Below are positions 36,001 to 42,223 of a DNA stretch of 64,000 nucleotides, one piece after another; position 1 is the first letter of the stretch; each line of letters begins with the position of its first letter. The translations under genes were made by a program, and so were the position numbers. The notes beneath the pieces were generated by a model. That model ran no database searches and was not told the origin of the DNA. It was given only the letters and a program-made list of their open reading frames with translations. This DNA is from Juglans regia (Eukaryota; Streptophyta; Magnoliopsida; Fagales; Juglandaceae): NCBI RefSeq assembly GCF_001411555.2, contig NC_049914.1, forward strand, positions 16,157,798 to 16,221,797. The letters run 5' to 3'.

Positions 36001-37851
36001 AAATTTTGAAATTTATCATCCTAATTAAATTGTGCCACGTGGATGGTGTGTGGTGTAAAGACCTCCAAATAGAATTATTCTTTAAAGAAACTGGCAAAGT
36101 GACTGTTCAAAGAGTCATATTGTAAGGCTCTTTTATTATAAAGTGGATCTAACATATCATATGTAGCCACGTTAGTATGTGAACTTTACTTTTGAGAGAT
36201 CTCTTTATGAACCTAACACTTCTCATATAATTTGACTGAAAAAGCAACTAATTGGCCATATATGAAATAGAATTAAGTGCAATTATATATCTCATTTCCT
36301 TCTAAATTTTAGCACATTTGTATTATCTTATTTTCTTCTAAATTTTGCCTACTTTCAAAGCTTTTTGTTTGATCAGTTCTTATTAAGGTTATAGCTATTG
36401 CAATAACAAAACAATTCTAATGTTTTTGCCAAAATTGTTAATCTTTAAGTATTATGGTTTGATTTCGTTTGGTACACTTCTCATATAATTTGACTGAAAA
36501 AGCAACTAATTGGCCATATATGAAATAGAATTAAGTGCAATTATATATCTCATTTCCTTCTAAATTTTAGCACATTTGTATTATCTTATTTTCTTCTAAA
36601 TTTTGCCTACTTTCAAAGCTTTTTGTTTGATCAGTTCTTATTAAGGTTATAGCTATTGCAATAACAAAACAATTCTAATGTTTTTGCCAAAATTGTTAAT
36701 CTTTAAGTATTATGGTTTGATTTCGTTTGGTGCATAACACAGTCAAAACAACCGAAAAGGTTTCTAGGCTTCATTGTATCTAGTAGACTATTTTGTAGAC
36801 TACATTTTTGCCCTATGTAATCACACGCTTTGCAGCTTCTCTCAATTCCGTTTCCTTCTTTATCAACAGCAATTTTCCTTTTCCTTAAATCAAGTTATTT
36901 AGAGATTTCAAAACCTTTACTAGAAATGCAACTCTAGAAATTGGGGGGACTGTAGCAGCTGTGCGACTTCAATTGCCAAAAGCACGTTGTTTCCTTCTCT
37001 CATATTAGCATGTGGGGTTCATCTCTATGATAAGGGGATTATACCATCTTTCAAATTTCCTTCTTGCATTCTTTATATTGGCTTGCAAGGTTTATTCAAA
37101 ATAGTGTTGGGAACTAATTGCCACAACTGTTTGATTTTCATGTTTCCACCGAGCATATTGAGAACTTCCTTTCTCTTTTCTATTCTTTATCATCTGTTAA
37201 GTCGTTGCTGGAGGCTGATCCAGAGTAAGTTAAACTGCATGCAGCAGTCTGGTATGCTCTCAGTATGCTCTCAGTCAAACCAGAGTACAAATCCATACTT
37301 TCCTATATTGATAATTAGCACCATACACTCTCTCATATACAGAGTACTCGAACTGATTTCTCATCTTAGCCATCCCCAAAATGTGACAAAAAGGCAAAGG
37401 AGCTGTTAGTTTTGATTCTAAAAATTGTATTTTTTCATTATTTCCATCAATTAGTGCTTTAAAGCTGAGTAGTTTGGCATGGACAGCTAACAGATTTTAT
37501 AGAGAAGTTTCACAAGTTGGGGGATACCCAAAAAGCTTCATTTCAGAATGATTATTTAATAGTAGAGACAGAGCTTTCTGTATCTCTGTCTCAAGAGCTT
37601 TATGAAGTAGTTCACCTTTAATGTACTAGAACGATCCTTGAGCAATTTACTGGAATATGCTAGATGATAGGGCTCTAAAAGTTTTGGTTTATTTGACACT
37701 CTGACTGTGCTTGACTTATTGAATCACAGGTAATCAGATGGTTTTCTTCATTTTGAACGTGGTCCAGTTTATCGGCTTGCTACTTACTTTCAAGCCATTT
37801 CTTGCACTCCCTCCACACAGAAGCAAGGAAAATGTTGCGAGAAAAACATAA
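1..37851 (+). CDS. ZIFL-family major facilitator transporter, 17 exons, 5' end outside window
   Basis: Exons read from splice sites and frame: 1-23, 1270-1310, 2881-2941, 3049-3151, 3264-3366, 3528-3581, 3664-3726, 21109-21158, 21273-21348, 22718-22933, 30241-30328, 30890-30975, 31074-31181, 32226-32270, 32394-32482, 35236-35279, 37730-37851. All visible introns are GT-AG and frame is kept to TAA at 37849-37851, giving 456 codons here. About 30-45 N-terminal residues are missing compared with plant ZIFL proteins (about 480 aa). Seen: MFS motif A ([13 protein letters not shown]), the [12 protein letters not shown] antiporter motif, a hydrophilic central loop in exon 22718-22933, and the family end [12 protein letters not shown] then [12 protein letters not shown]. 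Known for the family: proton-coupled tonoplast or plasma-membrane carriers for nicotianamine/zinc, potassium or auxin-linked transport. The exact substrate cannot be read here. The introns of 17.4 and 7.3 kb are retrotransposon-filled but the exons look undamaged. Confidence 0.93.
388..575 (+). mobile_element. AT-rich MITE, TTTGGATA family, copy 1
   Basis: Lies in the intron after the first visible ZIFL exon. It starts near TTTGGATAGTAAGATGG, has a core of AATATTATTATTATTTTGAG followed by ATTTGAAAAAGTTGAATT, and ends AATGAGATTAAACGG. The same order of motifs recurs at 45230-45450 (reverse) and 61487-61682, so this is a dispersed non-autonomous family. No coding capacity. Confidence 0.65.
576..1269. 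other. Rest of first visible ZIFL intron
   Basis: AT-rich intron sequence ending in the acceptor CATTTTCAG. Short ORFs here have no recognisable product. I see no repeat structure beyond poly-T runs. Confidence 0.6.
1311..2880. other. ZIFL intron, no element recognised
   Basis: Bounded by donor GTGAGT at 1311 and acceptor TTTTCAG at 2880. T-rich, with no terminal repeats or coding remnants that I can recognise. Confidence 0.7.
3727..4179. other. Start of 17.4-kb ZIFL intron, no element recognised
   Basis: Begins at donor GTACAT after the exon encoding [10 protein letters not shown]. Contains a short ACACCCCACCCCCTAGGG stretch near 3998 but no complete element. Confidence 0.55.
4180..4302 (+). 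repeat. Short copia-type LTR followed by primer-binding site
   Basis: Begins TGTTAGAGGACATGG and is followed directly at 4303 by TGGTATCAGAGAG, the usual primer-binding site for initiator-Met tRNA. A diverged copy of the same LTR lies in reverse orientation at 18495-18602, which supports the boundary. Inference: this is the 5' LTR of the copia fragment whose gag begins at 6208, with later insertions in the leader. A TRIM-type mini element is the alternative. Confidence 0.6.
4686..5137. mobile_element. hAT-like MITE inside the fold-back arm
   Basis: Terminal inverted repeats TAGGGTTGTAACCGG and CCGGTTTAC...CAGCCCTA, with an AT-rich middle. The left flank ends GTGTTTGG, and CTGTTTGG occurs just outside the right end, as expected for an imperfect 8-bp hAT target duplication, but two or three extra bases at the right edge leave the exact end unsure. 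Confidence 0.55.
5141..5378. repeat. 238-bp palindromic fold-back core
   Basis: Begins TGTTTGGTTGCAGGTATAAG and ends with its near reverse complement CTTATACCGGCAACCAAACA. Pairing continues through GCTATCCAATCC and AACCTGGA.TAAGAACTTG to a short loop near 5260. Shares its left arm with 5507-5660. Confidence 0.8.
5661..6207 (+). other. Probable untranslated leader of copia fragment A
   Basis: Non-coding sequence with several CCGATAT-like words (GGCCGATATAGG, AGCCGATATG), then T-rich sequence up to the gag start. Assigned to the copia element by position only. Confidence 0.4.
6208..8300 (+). mobile_element. Truncated Ty1-copia element A (gag, protease, partial integrase)
   Basis: Starts with a UBN2-type gag ([19 protein letters not shown]). 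A CCHC zinc knuckle ([14 protein letters not shown]) lies near 7041-7082. The protease motif WIIDSGA is near 7303-7323. Integrase pieces are [11 protein letters not shown] near 7915 and, past many stops and frameshifts, a conserved stretch containing [15 protein letters not shown] near 8221-8265. Homology stops at about 8300, where an opposite-strand copia fragment begins. No reverse transcriptase and no 3' LTR are seen. Gag is also split by a poly(A) insert at 6549-6621. Confidence 0.85.
6549..6621 (+). mobile_element. 73-bp poly(A)-tailed retroposed insert in gag
   Basis: Flanked by perfect 17-bp direct repeats AGTTATTTGGGTTGAAA at 6532-6548 and 6622-6638. The insert carries an AATAAA signal (6591-6596) and ends in a run of A. 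This is the hallmark of LINE-driven retroposition of the 3' end of an mRNA or LINE. Gag homology resumes right after the second repeat. Confidence 0.85.
8300..10474 (-). mobile_element. Truncated Ty1-copia element B, antisense
   Basis: Read on the minus strand: gag from about 10166 (long ORF 9228-10211; [20 protein letters not shown]), two zinc knuckles ([14 protein letters not shown] and [14 protein letters not shown]), protease [11 protein letters not shown] near 9130, GAG-pre-integrase [10 protein letters not shown] near 8775, and integrase up to SDSGGEYMS near 8390. It is cut off at about 8300. Gag resembles that of complete element C, so both belong to one lineage. Primer-binding site TGGTATCAAGAGC lies at about 10461-10474 beside its LTR. 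Confidence 0.85.
10475..10662 (-). repeat. Probable 5' LTR of copia element B
   Basis: Adjacent to the primer-binding site. On the minus strand it ends ..TATATTGACA, as expected of an LTR end. The outer edge near TGTATAGATCC (about 10662) is a guess because no second LTR or target duplication is available. It contains a short tandem repeat of CCTTGTAAAGCAT.GGCTG. Confidence 0.5.
10663..11663. other. AT-rich intronic repeat-like sequence, unclassified
   Basis: Many CATGATA, TCATAA and ATGCATG words, and a local direct duplication of ATAACTTTAAAGACTAAATC near 11435-11490. It continues beyond the copia C insertion at 16871, since C inserted into it. Possibly part of an old gypsy LTR, but no ends are visible. 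Confidence 0.4.
11664..11875 (+). repeat. 5' LTR of copia C
   Basis: 212 bp, TG...CA ends, TATATAAAT promoter-like box near 11825 shortly before the end of the LTR. Confidence 0.95.
12630..16629 (+). pseudogene. Broken gag-pol of copia C
   Basis: Domains in order: UBN2 gag ([20 protein letters not shown]) 12630-13250; two zinc knuckles ([28 protein letters not shown]) about 13302-13397; protease [12 protein letters not shown] about 13585; GAG-pre-integrase [10 protein letters not shown] about 13960; integrase [10 protein letters not shown] and SDSGGEYMS; reverse transcriptase with [20 protein letters not shown] about 15280 and [13 protein letters not shown] about 15534; RNase H with [12 protein letters not shown] about 16160 and a final ADIFTKAL. 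Broken by a frameshift near 13250, a TAG at 14417-14419, loss of bases near 14448, and further shifts near 14890, 15080, 15690 and 16228. It cannot make a full polyprotein. Confidence 0.9.
16637..16870 (+). repeat. 3' LTR of copia C
   Basis: 234 bp. Carries an extra 22-bp tandem copy of CGTGTACAGTAAATAGACT compared with the 5' LTR. Confidence 0.95.
16871..18070. other. Unclassified intronic sequence with simple repeats
   Basis: Continuation of the sequence into which copia C inserted. Contains a (GA)n tract at 17233-17251 and a roughly 21-bp tandem array at 17573-17662. No coding remnant seen. Confidence 0.5.
17573..17662 (+). repeat. Short tandem array, GCCTTAGGAGTTGTGTTT unit
   Basis: About five units of 18-21 bp with small changes, for example TGCCTTAGGAGTTGTG and TGCCTTGAGAGTTGTT. 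Confidence 0.8.
18076..18387. repeat. Array of short GCTCGCC/GGCGAGC hairpins
   Basis: Repeated small palindromes of the form TGCTCGCC-(4-8 nt)-GGCGAGCA, spaced about 30-70 bp: 18076, 18111, 18147 (half), 18220, 18268, 18325 and 18361. Strongly GC-rich against an AT-rich setting. The role is unknown. Such arrays could sit in an LTR. Confidence 0.7.
18419..18775 (+). repeat. Minisatellite GAAGATAGGGCGGAAAAAT, split by an LTR
   Basis: Units of about 17-22 bp (GGACAGAAAAATGAAGATA, GGGCGGAAAATTGAAGATA) run 18419-18494 and resume at 18603-18775. The gap is the LTR at 18495-18602. Confidence 0.75.
18495..18602 (-). repeat. Solo or partial LTR related to 4180-4302
   Basis: On the minus strand it begins TGTTAGAGGACATGGTTG, and the first 34 bases (to ..TGTAACTTGT) match the LTR at 4180-4302. 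It then diverges but stays alignable to ..GACTATA. It sits inside the minisatellite. No primer-binding site follows. Confidence 0.75.
18776..19034. other. AT-rich intron sequence before LINE
   Basis: AT-rich with a 13-base poly(A) run near 18980. No element recognised. Confidence 0.5.
19035..20870 (+). mobile_element. 5'-truncated L1-type LINE, degenerate
   Basis: Reverse transcriptase pieces: [20 protein letters not shown] at about 19089 and [12 protein letters not shown] (the catalytic F-A-D-D) at about 19234. Downstream, [11 protein letters not shown] at about 19552, the C-terminal [17 protein letters not shown] at about 19966, and a zf-[15 protein letters not shown] at about 20410-20470. 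A TYTSCV-like 3' end follows near 20810. Many frameshifts; ORF1 and endonuclease are absent. It lies in sense orientation in the ZIFL intron. Confidence 0.85.
21470..22440 (-). mobile_element. Old Ty1-copia remnant (RT to RNase H), antisense
   Basis: On the minus strand I can follow a degenerate reverse transcriptase end (YMDDTV-like, about 22340) and an RNase H tail with [17 protein letters not shown] at about 21605-21660 (compare the copia [13 protein letters not shown]) and QDMLTKSL near 21540. Heavily mutated, with no LTRs found. It lies in the ZIFL intron between 21348 and 22718. Confidence 0.65.
22934..23456. other. Start of 7.3-kb ZIFL intron
   Basis: Begins with donor GTAAGT. No repeat or coding remnant recognised up to the TRIM edge at 23457. 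Confidence 0.6.
23774..28185 (+). pseudogene. Broken gag-pol of copia D
   Basis: Gag ([19 protein letters not shown]) 23774-24550, protease [13 protein letters not shown] at 24853, GAG-pre-integrase [11 protein letters not shown] at 25260, integrase [17 protein letters not shown] and RTDNGTEYF, reverse transcriptase [20 protein letters not shown] at about 26839 and [11 protein letters not shown] at 27236, RNase [17 protein letters not shown] at 27715 and TDIFTKGL at 28098. Lesions: stops at 24332, 27293 and 27392; frameshifts near 24560, 25080, 26067, 26420 and 27490. Confidence 0.92.
28282..29117. mobile_element. 836-bp solo LTR inside the 3' LTR of copia D
   Basis: Ends TGATATGAACC...GGTTCCTATCA form an 11-bp inverted repeat with one mismatch. 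Flanked by target duplication TTTAT (28277-28281 and 29118-29122). No coding capacity. Internal sequence has repeated TCTAGACCCG..GAACCCG words near the left end. Family unknown. It interrupts the copia LTR at a point that is intact in the 5' LTR. Confidence 0.85.
29740..30240. other. ZIFL intron remainder
   Basis: No element recognised. Ends with acceptor TTGTGCAG before the exon at 30241. Confidence 0.6.
31604..32050 (+). repeat. Possible partial LTR in ZIFL intron
   Basis: Begins TGTAACACCCTGCC, like the solo LTR at 42224, and is rich in AAGCCC and GGGCCT words. No matching end or target duplication is visible. Confidence 0.3.
32483..33212. other. ZIFL intron, no element recognised
   Basis: Starts at donor GTAAGT. 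AT-rich sequence without recognisable repeats or coding remnants. Confidence 0.55.
33213..34005. mobile_element. 793-bp MULE-like MITE with long inverted repeats
   Basis: Left end GGAAAATGCACCAACCTCCC continues into TCAAACTGTCATTCAATTTG. The right end is the reverse complement (..AGTTTGAGGGAGGTTTGTG TTTTTTCC). Pairing extends over about 60 bp with some mismatches. The interior includes a T-rich stretch and a CCCACCCCCGGCCCCCC tract. No transposase ORF. A target duplication is not clear. Confidence 0.7.
34992..35093. mobile_element. Degenerate copy of small hairpin MITE
   Basis: GCACCACACACTGCTTACGT at the left and a GATGGTGTG end at the right, with the same middle as 35955-36058 (GACATAATTTGAT, AATTTGAATCTTAC). 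Confidence 0.55.
35955..36058. mobile_element. 104-bp hairpin MITE
   Basis: Near-perfect inverted ends, TTACACCACACACCATCC and GGATGGTGTGTGGTGTAA, pairing over about 30 bp into CATAATTT/AAATTGTG. Lies in the last-but-one ZIFL intron. Target site uncertain (TTA/TAA). Confidence 0.8.
36216..36731 (+). repeat. 258-bp perfect tandem duplication in ZIFL intron
   Basis: The block beginning ACACTTCTCATATAATTTG and ending GATTTCGTTTGGT occurs twice in a row (36216-36473 and 36474-36731) with no difference that I can find by eye. Confidence 0.9.
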
Positions 37852-38095
37852 GTATTTGTAAGTGGAAGACTTTCTGACCCGTTATGTGGCGACTAAATAC
37901 TTCCTGAACTTCCTGAAAGTATACGTGCCAATAATTCTGTCACTACATTAAGCATTGTATTTAACAAATTTCAACTTTTACTGTCGTTTCTCTCATTAGA
38001 GGTATTGTGGCTGTCACCTGTATTACTACAGATTCAAATTTGTGATTACAGTTTACTTCAGATTTCGAGTACAAAATTAGCTGAGTGGCAAAATT
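37852..38095 (+). other. Probable 3' UTR of the ZIFL gene
   Basis: Follows the TAA at 37849-37851. No clear AATAAA signal, so the transcript end is not set. Confidence 0.4.
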
Positions 38096-38114
38096 CAAGG
38101 ATTAGCTAGGCCTT

Positions 38115-38206
38115 TTTCTTTTTTTTTTTGAGTCGGGGAGGGGGTCGAACCCAAGACCTCAATTTTGAAGGTTTGGGTGTTATGCCATCAAAACATATGC
38201 CTTTGG
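38115..38206 (-). mobile_element. tRNA-derived SINE with 19-bp TSD
   Basis: Flanked by perfect 19-bp repeats CAAGGATTAGCTAGGCCTT at 38096-38114 and 38207-38225. On the minus strand it carries a Pol III B-box-like GGTTCGACCCC and ends in a poly(A) run, seen here as poly-T at 38115-38129. About 92 bp, so it is short, and the A box is unclear. It lies 264 bp after the ZIFL stop codon. Confidence 0.85.
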
Positions 38207-38225
38207 CAAGGATTAGCTAGGCCTT

Positions 38226-38613
38226 GGAAGAGAGAGATTCCTATTATTTTTTCCTTGTATTCAAGGATTGTAGACACTCGCTGGCTTGTAACAAATAGCC
38301 CAACTAACTTGTCCATAATATACATGTGAGAATTAACACATCAGTTCCTCGCTCCTACGCGTTCCAACAACTAAAAGATAGCTCATCACGTCCTAAACTA
38401 AATAAAAAATAAAAAATAAATAAATCTCTAAAATCCTCTTTCAACTCATCTCTAGGATCCTCTCCCGTTCAAAACAAATTGGGTGTTGTTTCAAAATTTG
38501 GATTGACATTCCTTCCAAGTCCATCATCGGCGGTCTGTCCTTACTAACAAACAAGCAGTTAAAAAATGACTTAGTTGTGACTTTTGCATAAAGCGATTCA
38601 TGACTTGATGAAT
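38226..38613. other. Intergenic, nothing recognised
   Basis: AT-rich sequence between the SINE and copia element E. It could be the end of the ZIFL transcript or fragments of another repeat. Confidence 0.4.
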
Positions 38614-39289
38614 TGTAAGAATAACAAAAGGAATGGAAGAAGAAGAAGAAGCACATGAGAGAATCTTCTGAAAGTGTTGCCTCACTTCATTCATTTCATA
38701 TATGCAAGGTGCAGCTGCCTTTTTGTGCAGAAAAGGAAAATAGCTCTAACTAACTAAAGAATAAAGGAATCTATACAGCTGTGTAACTAACTCTGAAAAT
38801 ACATAAAAGTACATTACATTTCAACTAAAGGAGGGACTTTCTAGTAATCTGATAGCAACATTAACAGCACAGGGTGCTTAAAATGCAATCATCATTCCAT
38901 TTTGTTGAGTAGCCAGATTTTGATTTTGATAGGGATATGCTTGTGCTGCTGCTCTATCTCCGGCGCAAGATGGAGAATAGATATTCACTATTCATATCTT
39001 GGATAAATGAGAATAAAGGGTATAGGATGGGAGGGATTTTGTGAATATGTCAGCTAACTGTGAGTGAGTGGAGACATGAGCAGTTTTGATGCTGCCTCTT
39101 AGGATTTTATCTCTTATTAAGTGACAATCCAATTCAATGTGTTTTGTCCTTTCATGAAAAACTGGGTTGGCTGCTATGTGGAGAGTAGCTTGATTATCAC
39201 AAAACATCTCAGTAGCTTGAGGATGAGGAATAAATAGATCAGAGAGCAGTTGTATGAGCCATGTGAATTCAGTAGAAAGGGTTGCCATG

Positions 39290-40627
39290 GCACGATATTC
39301 TGCTTCAGCAGATGATCGTGACACAACATTTTGTTTCTTTGAACACCAAGAAATGAGGGAATTTCCCAAGAATATGCAATAACCAGTTACTGATTTTCGT
39401 GTATCAGGGCAAGAAGCCCAATCTGAGTCATAGTAACCTTGTAAGTGTACTGATGAAGTAGATGACAGAAGGATACCTTGACAAGGAGCATTTTTAAGGT
39501 ATCTCAGGACTTTATTAGCTGTAGTGAGGTGGGTGGTGGTGGGTTTGTCCATAAATCGGCCGAGGACTTGAATGTGGTAGCTTATATCTAGTCTAGTGAG
39601 GGTGAGGTATAAAAGTCGACCTATAAGCTGCTTATAAGAGGTGGGATCAGCTAAGGGAGTGCCAGTGGTCTTGCTTAGCTTGTGATTTTGGTCCATTGGA
39701 ATTTTCAAGGGCTTAGAAGCTAAGTGACCAGAATCAGCAAGTATATCTAGAGTATATTTTCTTTGGCAAAGATGAATGCCAGTTGGAGATCTAGCAACCT
39801 CAATGGCAAGAAAATATCTTAAGGATCCAAGGTCTTTAATTCTGAATTGGTGGTTCAAAAAACTTTTGAGAACAAAAATGAAATCAAGGGAATGGCTTGC
39901 AACTATTATGTCATCTACATAAACAAGCAAGGCTGTGAAAGTGGCACCATTGAGGCAGGGTTGCCATGGCACAATATTCTGCTTCAACAGATGATCGTGA
40001 CACAACATTTTGTTTATTTGAACGCCAAGAAATGAGGGAATTTTCTAAGAAGATGCAATAACCAGTTACTTATTTTCATGTATTAGGGCAAGAAGCCCGA
40101 TTTGAGTCACAGTAACCTTGTAAGTGTATTGATGAAGTAGATGACAGAAGGATACCTTGACCAGGAGCATTTTTAAGGTATCTCAGGACTTTATTAGCTG
40201 CAGTGAGGTGGGTGGTGGTGGGTTTGTCCATAAATCAGCTGAGGACTTGAATGGGATAACTTATATCTGGTCTAGTGAGGGTGAGGTATAAAAGTCGACC
40301 TATAAGCTGCCTATAGGAGGTGGGATCAGCTAAGGGAGTGCCAGTGGTCTTGCTTAGCTTGTGATTTTGGTCCATTGAAATTTTCAAGGGCTTAGAAGCT
40401 AAGTGACCAGAATCAGCAAGTATATCCAGAGTATATTTTCTTTGGCAAAGATGAATACCAGTTGGAGATCTAGCAACCTCAATGGCAAGAAAATATCTTA
40501 AGGATCCAAGGTCTTTAATTCTGAATTGGTGGTTCAAAAAACTTTTGAGAACAAAAATGATATCAAGGGAATTACTTGCAACTATTATGTCATCTACATA
40601 AACAAGCAAGGCTGTGAAAGTGGCACC
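39290..40627 (-). repeat. 669-bp tandem duplication inside copia E
   Basis: Copy 1 is 39290-39958 and copy 2 is 39959-40627, both starting GGTTGCCATGGCAC on the plus strand. They differ at scattered bases, so the duplication is not brand new. Confidence 0.9.
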
Positions 40628-41803
40628 ATTGATGCAAGTGAAAAGGCTATAGTCAGCCTTTGACTGTTTAAAACCAAACTGAATTAAGGATGTGGAGAAT
40701 TTATCATACCATTGCCGTGAGGCTTGCTTAAGTCCATAGAGACTTTTAAGCAATTTGCATACTTGGCTAGGCTTGCCCTTTTGATATCTAGGTGGCCTTT
40801 TCATGTAAATTTCCTCCTTAAGTTCACCATAGAGGAATGTATTGTTGACATCGAATTGTTGAAGGTGCCAACCTTTGAGTGCAGCTAAGGCAAGAATGGT
40901 TCTGATAGTGACTATCTTGGCCACTGGTGAAAATGTCTCGTGGTAGTCCACCCCTTCTTGTTGGGTGAATCCTTTGGCAACCAATCTTGCCTTCTTTTTC
41001 TCGACAGTACCATTAGAATGAAACTTGGTTTTGTAGACATATTTGCAATCAATAGGGACTTTTCTAGGGGGAAGATCAGTGAGGATCCATGTGTTATTGA
41101 GCTCTAATGTCTCAAGTTCAGTTTCCATTGCTTTGCACCAGTCAGGGTCTTTGGCAGCTTGTTTATATGAATGTGGATCATGGTGGATGAGATGGTAATA
41201 GAAAATGAAGAGAAAATGGGTGATAAATGAGCATATGAGATAGAAGCTGATAAGGAAAATGGTATTCCTGATGAAGAGGATGTCATGTCCACTGATTGAG
41301 CATGTGAGATGGAAGTGGCCTGTTGGCAATGAAAGTCTTTAAGATATTCAGGTGCTTTCCTTGTTCTAGTTGACTTCCTAAAAGGTGGATGAGGTACGGA
41401 GGGTGAAGGTGATAGTAAGGGAGAGAAGGGTGTAGAAACTATTGGTTCAGGAGACAAAGATGATGGAGAGGAAGGTGCTGAAGATAATGAGATGGTGGGA
41501 ATGTTTGAAGATGATGGATTTGAGAATGGAGTGGTATGTAAAATGGAAGGAGAAGAGGGAGGAACTAGTTGATGATGGTCAGCTGAGAAATGAGATGAAT
41601 TATGAAAAGGAAAAATATGTTCATAAAAGGTAACATCTCTAGAAAGGAAAACTGTTTTGGTAGTAAGATCAAGTAATTTGTAACCTTTTACCCCAAAAGG
41701 GTAACCAAGAAAAACACACTGCCTGCCTCGAGGATCGAATTTTGTTCTGTTTTGATCAGCCATGGAAGGGAAAAAAATTCTCAACCTGAGGCTCTTGTTA
41801 CCC

Positions 41804-42081
41804 TGTAAGAATAACAAAAGGAAGGGAAGAAGAAGAAGAAGAAGAAGAAGAAGAAGAAGAAGAAGAAGCAAATGAGAGAATCTTCTGAAAGTGTTGCCTC
41901 ACTTCATTAATTCATTTCATATATGCAAGGTGCAGCTGCCTTTTTGTACAAAAAAGGAAAATAGCTCTAACTAACTAAAGAATAAAGGAATCTGTACAGC
42001 TATGTAACTAACTCTGAAAATACATAAAAGTACATTACATTTCAACTAAAGGAGGGACTTTCTAGTAATTTGACAGCAACA
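41804..42081 (-). repeat. 5' LTR of copia E with GAA expansion
   Basis: 278 bp against 247 bp for the partner at 38614-38860. Most of the difference is a long (GAA)n run at about 41826-41868. Confidence 0.88.
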
Positions 42082-42223
42082 TTTACACAAGTAGTAGATG
42101 CATTTGGTGCTAACTGAGGATGCAGATCAGGTCCATTGACATTGTCGAGAGCAACTGAGTCTTGATGATCTTGTGACTTTGTGATAGGGATGCCATCTTG
42201 TGCATGCTGCTCTAATATGAATG
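42082..42223 (-). other. Fragment of a second copia internal region
   Basis: Sequence such as GATAGGGATGCCATCTTGTGCATG resembles the region next to the other LTR (GATAGGGATATGCTTGTGCTG at 38930), so the middle LTR may be shared by two tandem elements. It continues after the solo LTR at 45129. Confidence 0.45.

Larger units (their letters stand above)
38614..42081 (-). mobile_element. Deleted Ty1-copia element E with internal duplication
   Basis: LTRs 41804-42081 (5') and 38614-38860 (3'), ending TGTTGCT.TC..CTTACA on the minus strand. A primer-binding-like GGGTAACAAGAGCC follows the 5' LTR. Gag, protease and most of integrase are gone: the first coding piece is the integrase tail DPRGRQCVFLGYP near 41720. 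Then come reverse transcriptase ([20 protein letters not shown] about 40960, YVDDIIVAS about 40590) and RNase H (YDSDWASCPDTRKSVTGY about 39400, ADIFTKSL about 39030). A 669-bp RT-RNase H segment is duplicated (39290-40627). Confidence 0.9.

Noticed and set aside
38130..38160. tRNA gene suggested by the GGTTCGACCCC box
   Set aside because: No cloverleaf or acceptor stem. The flanking 19-bp duplication and poly(A) show a SINE.
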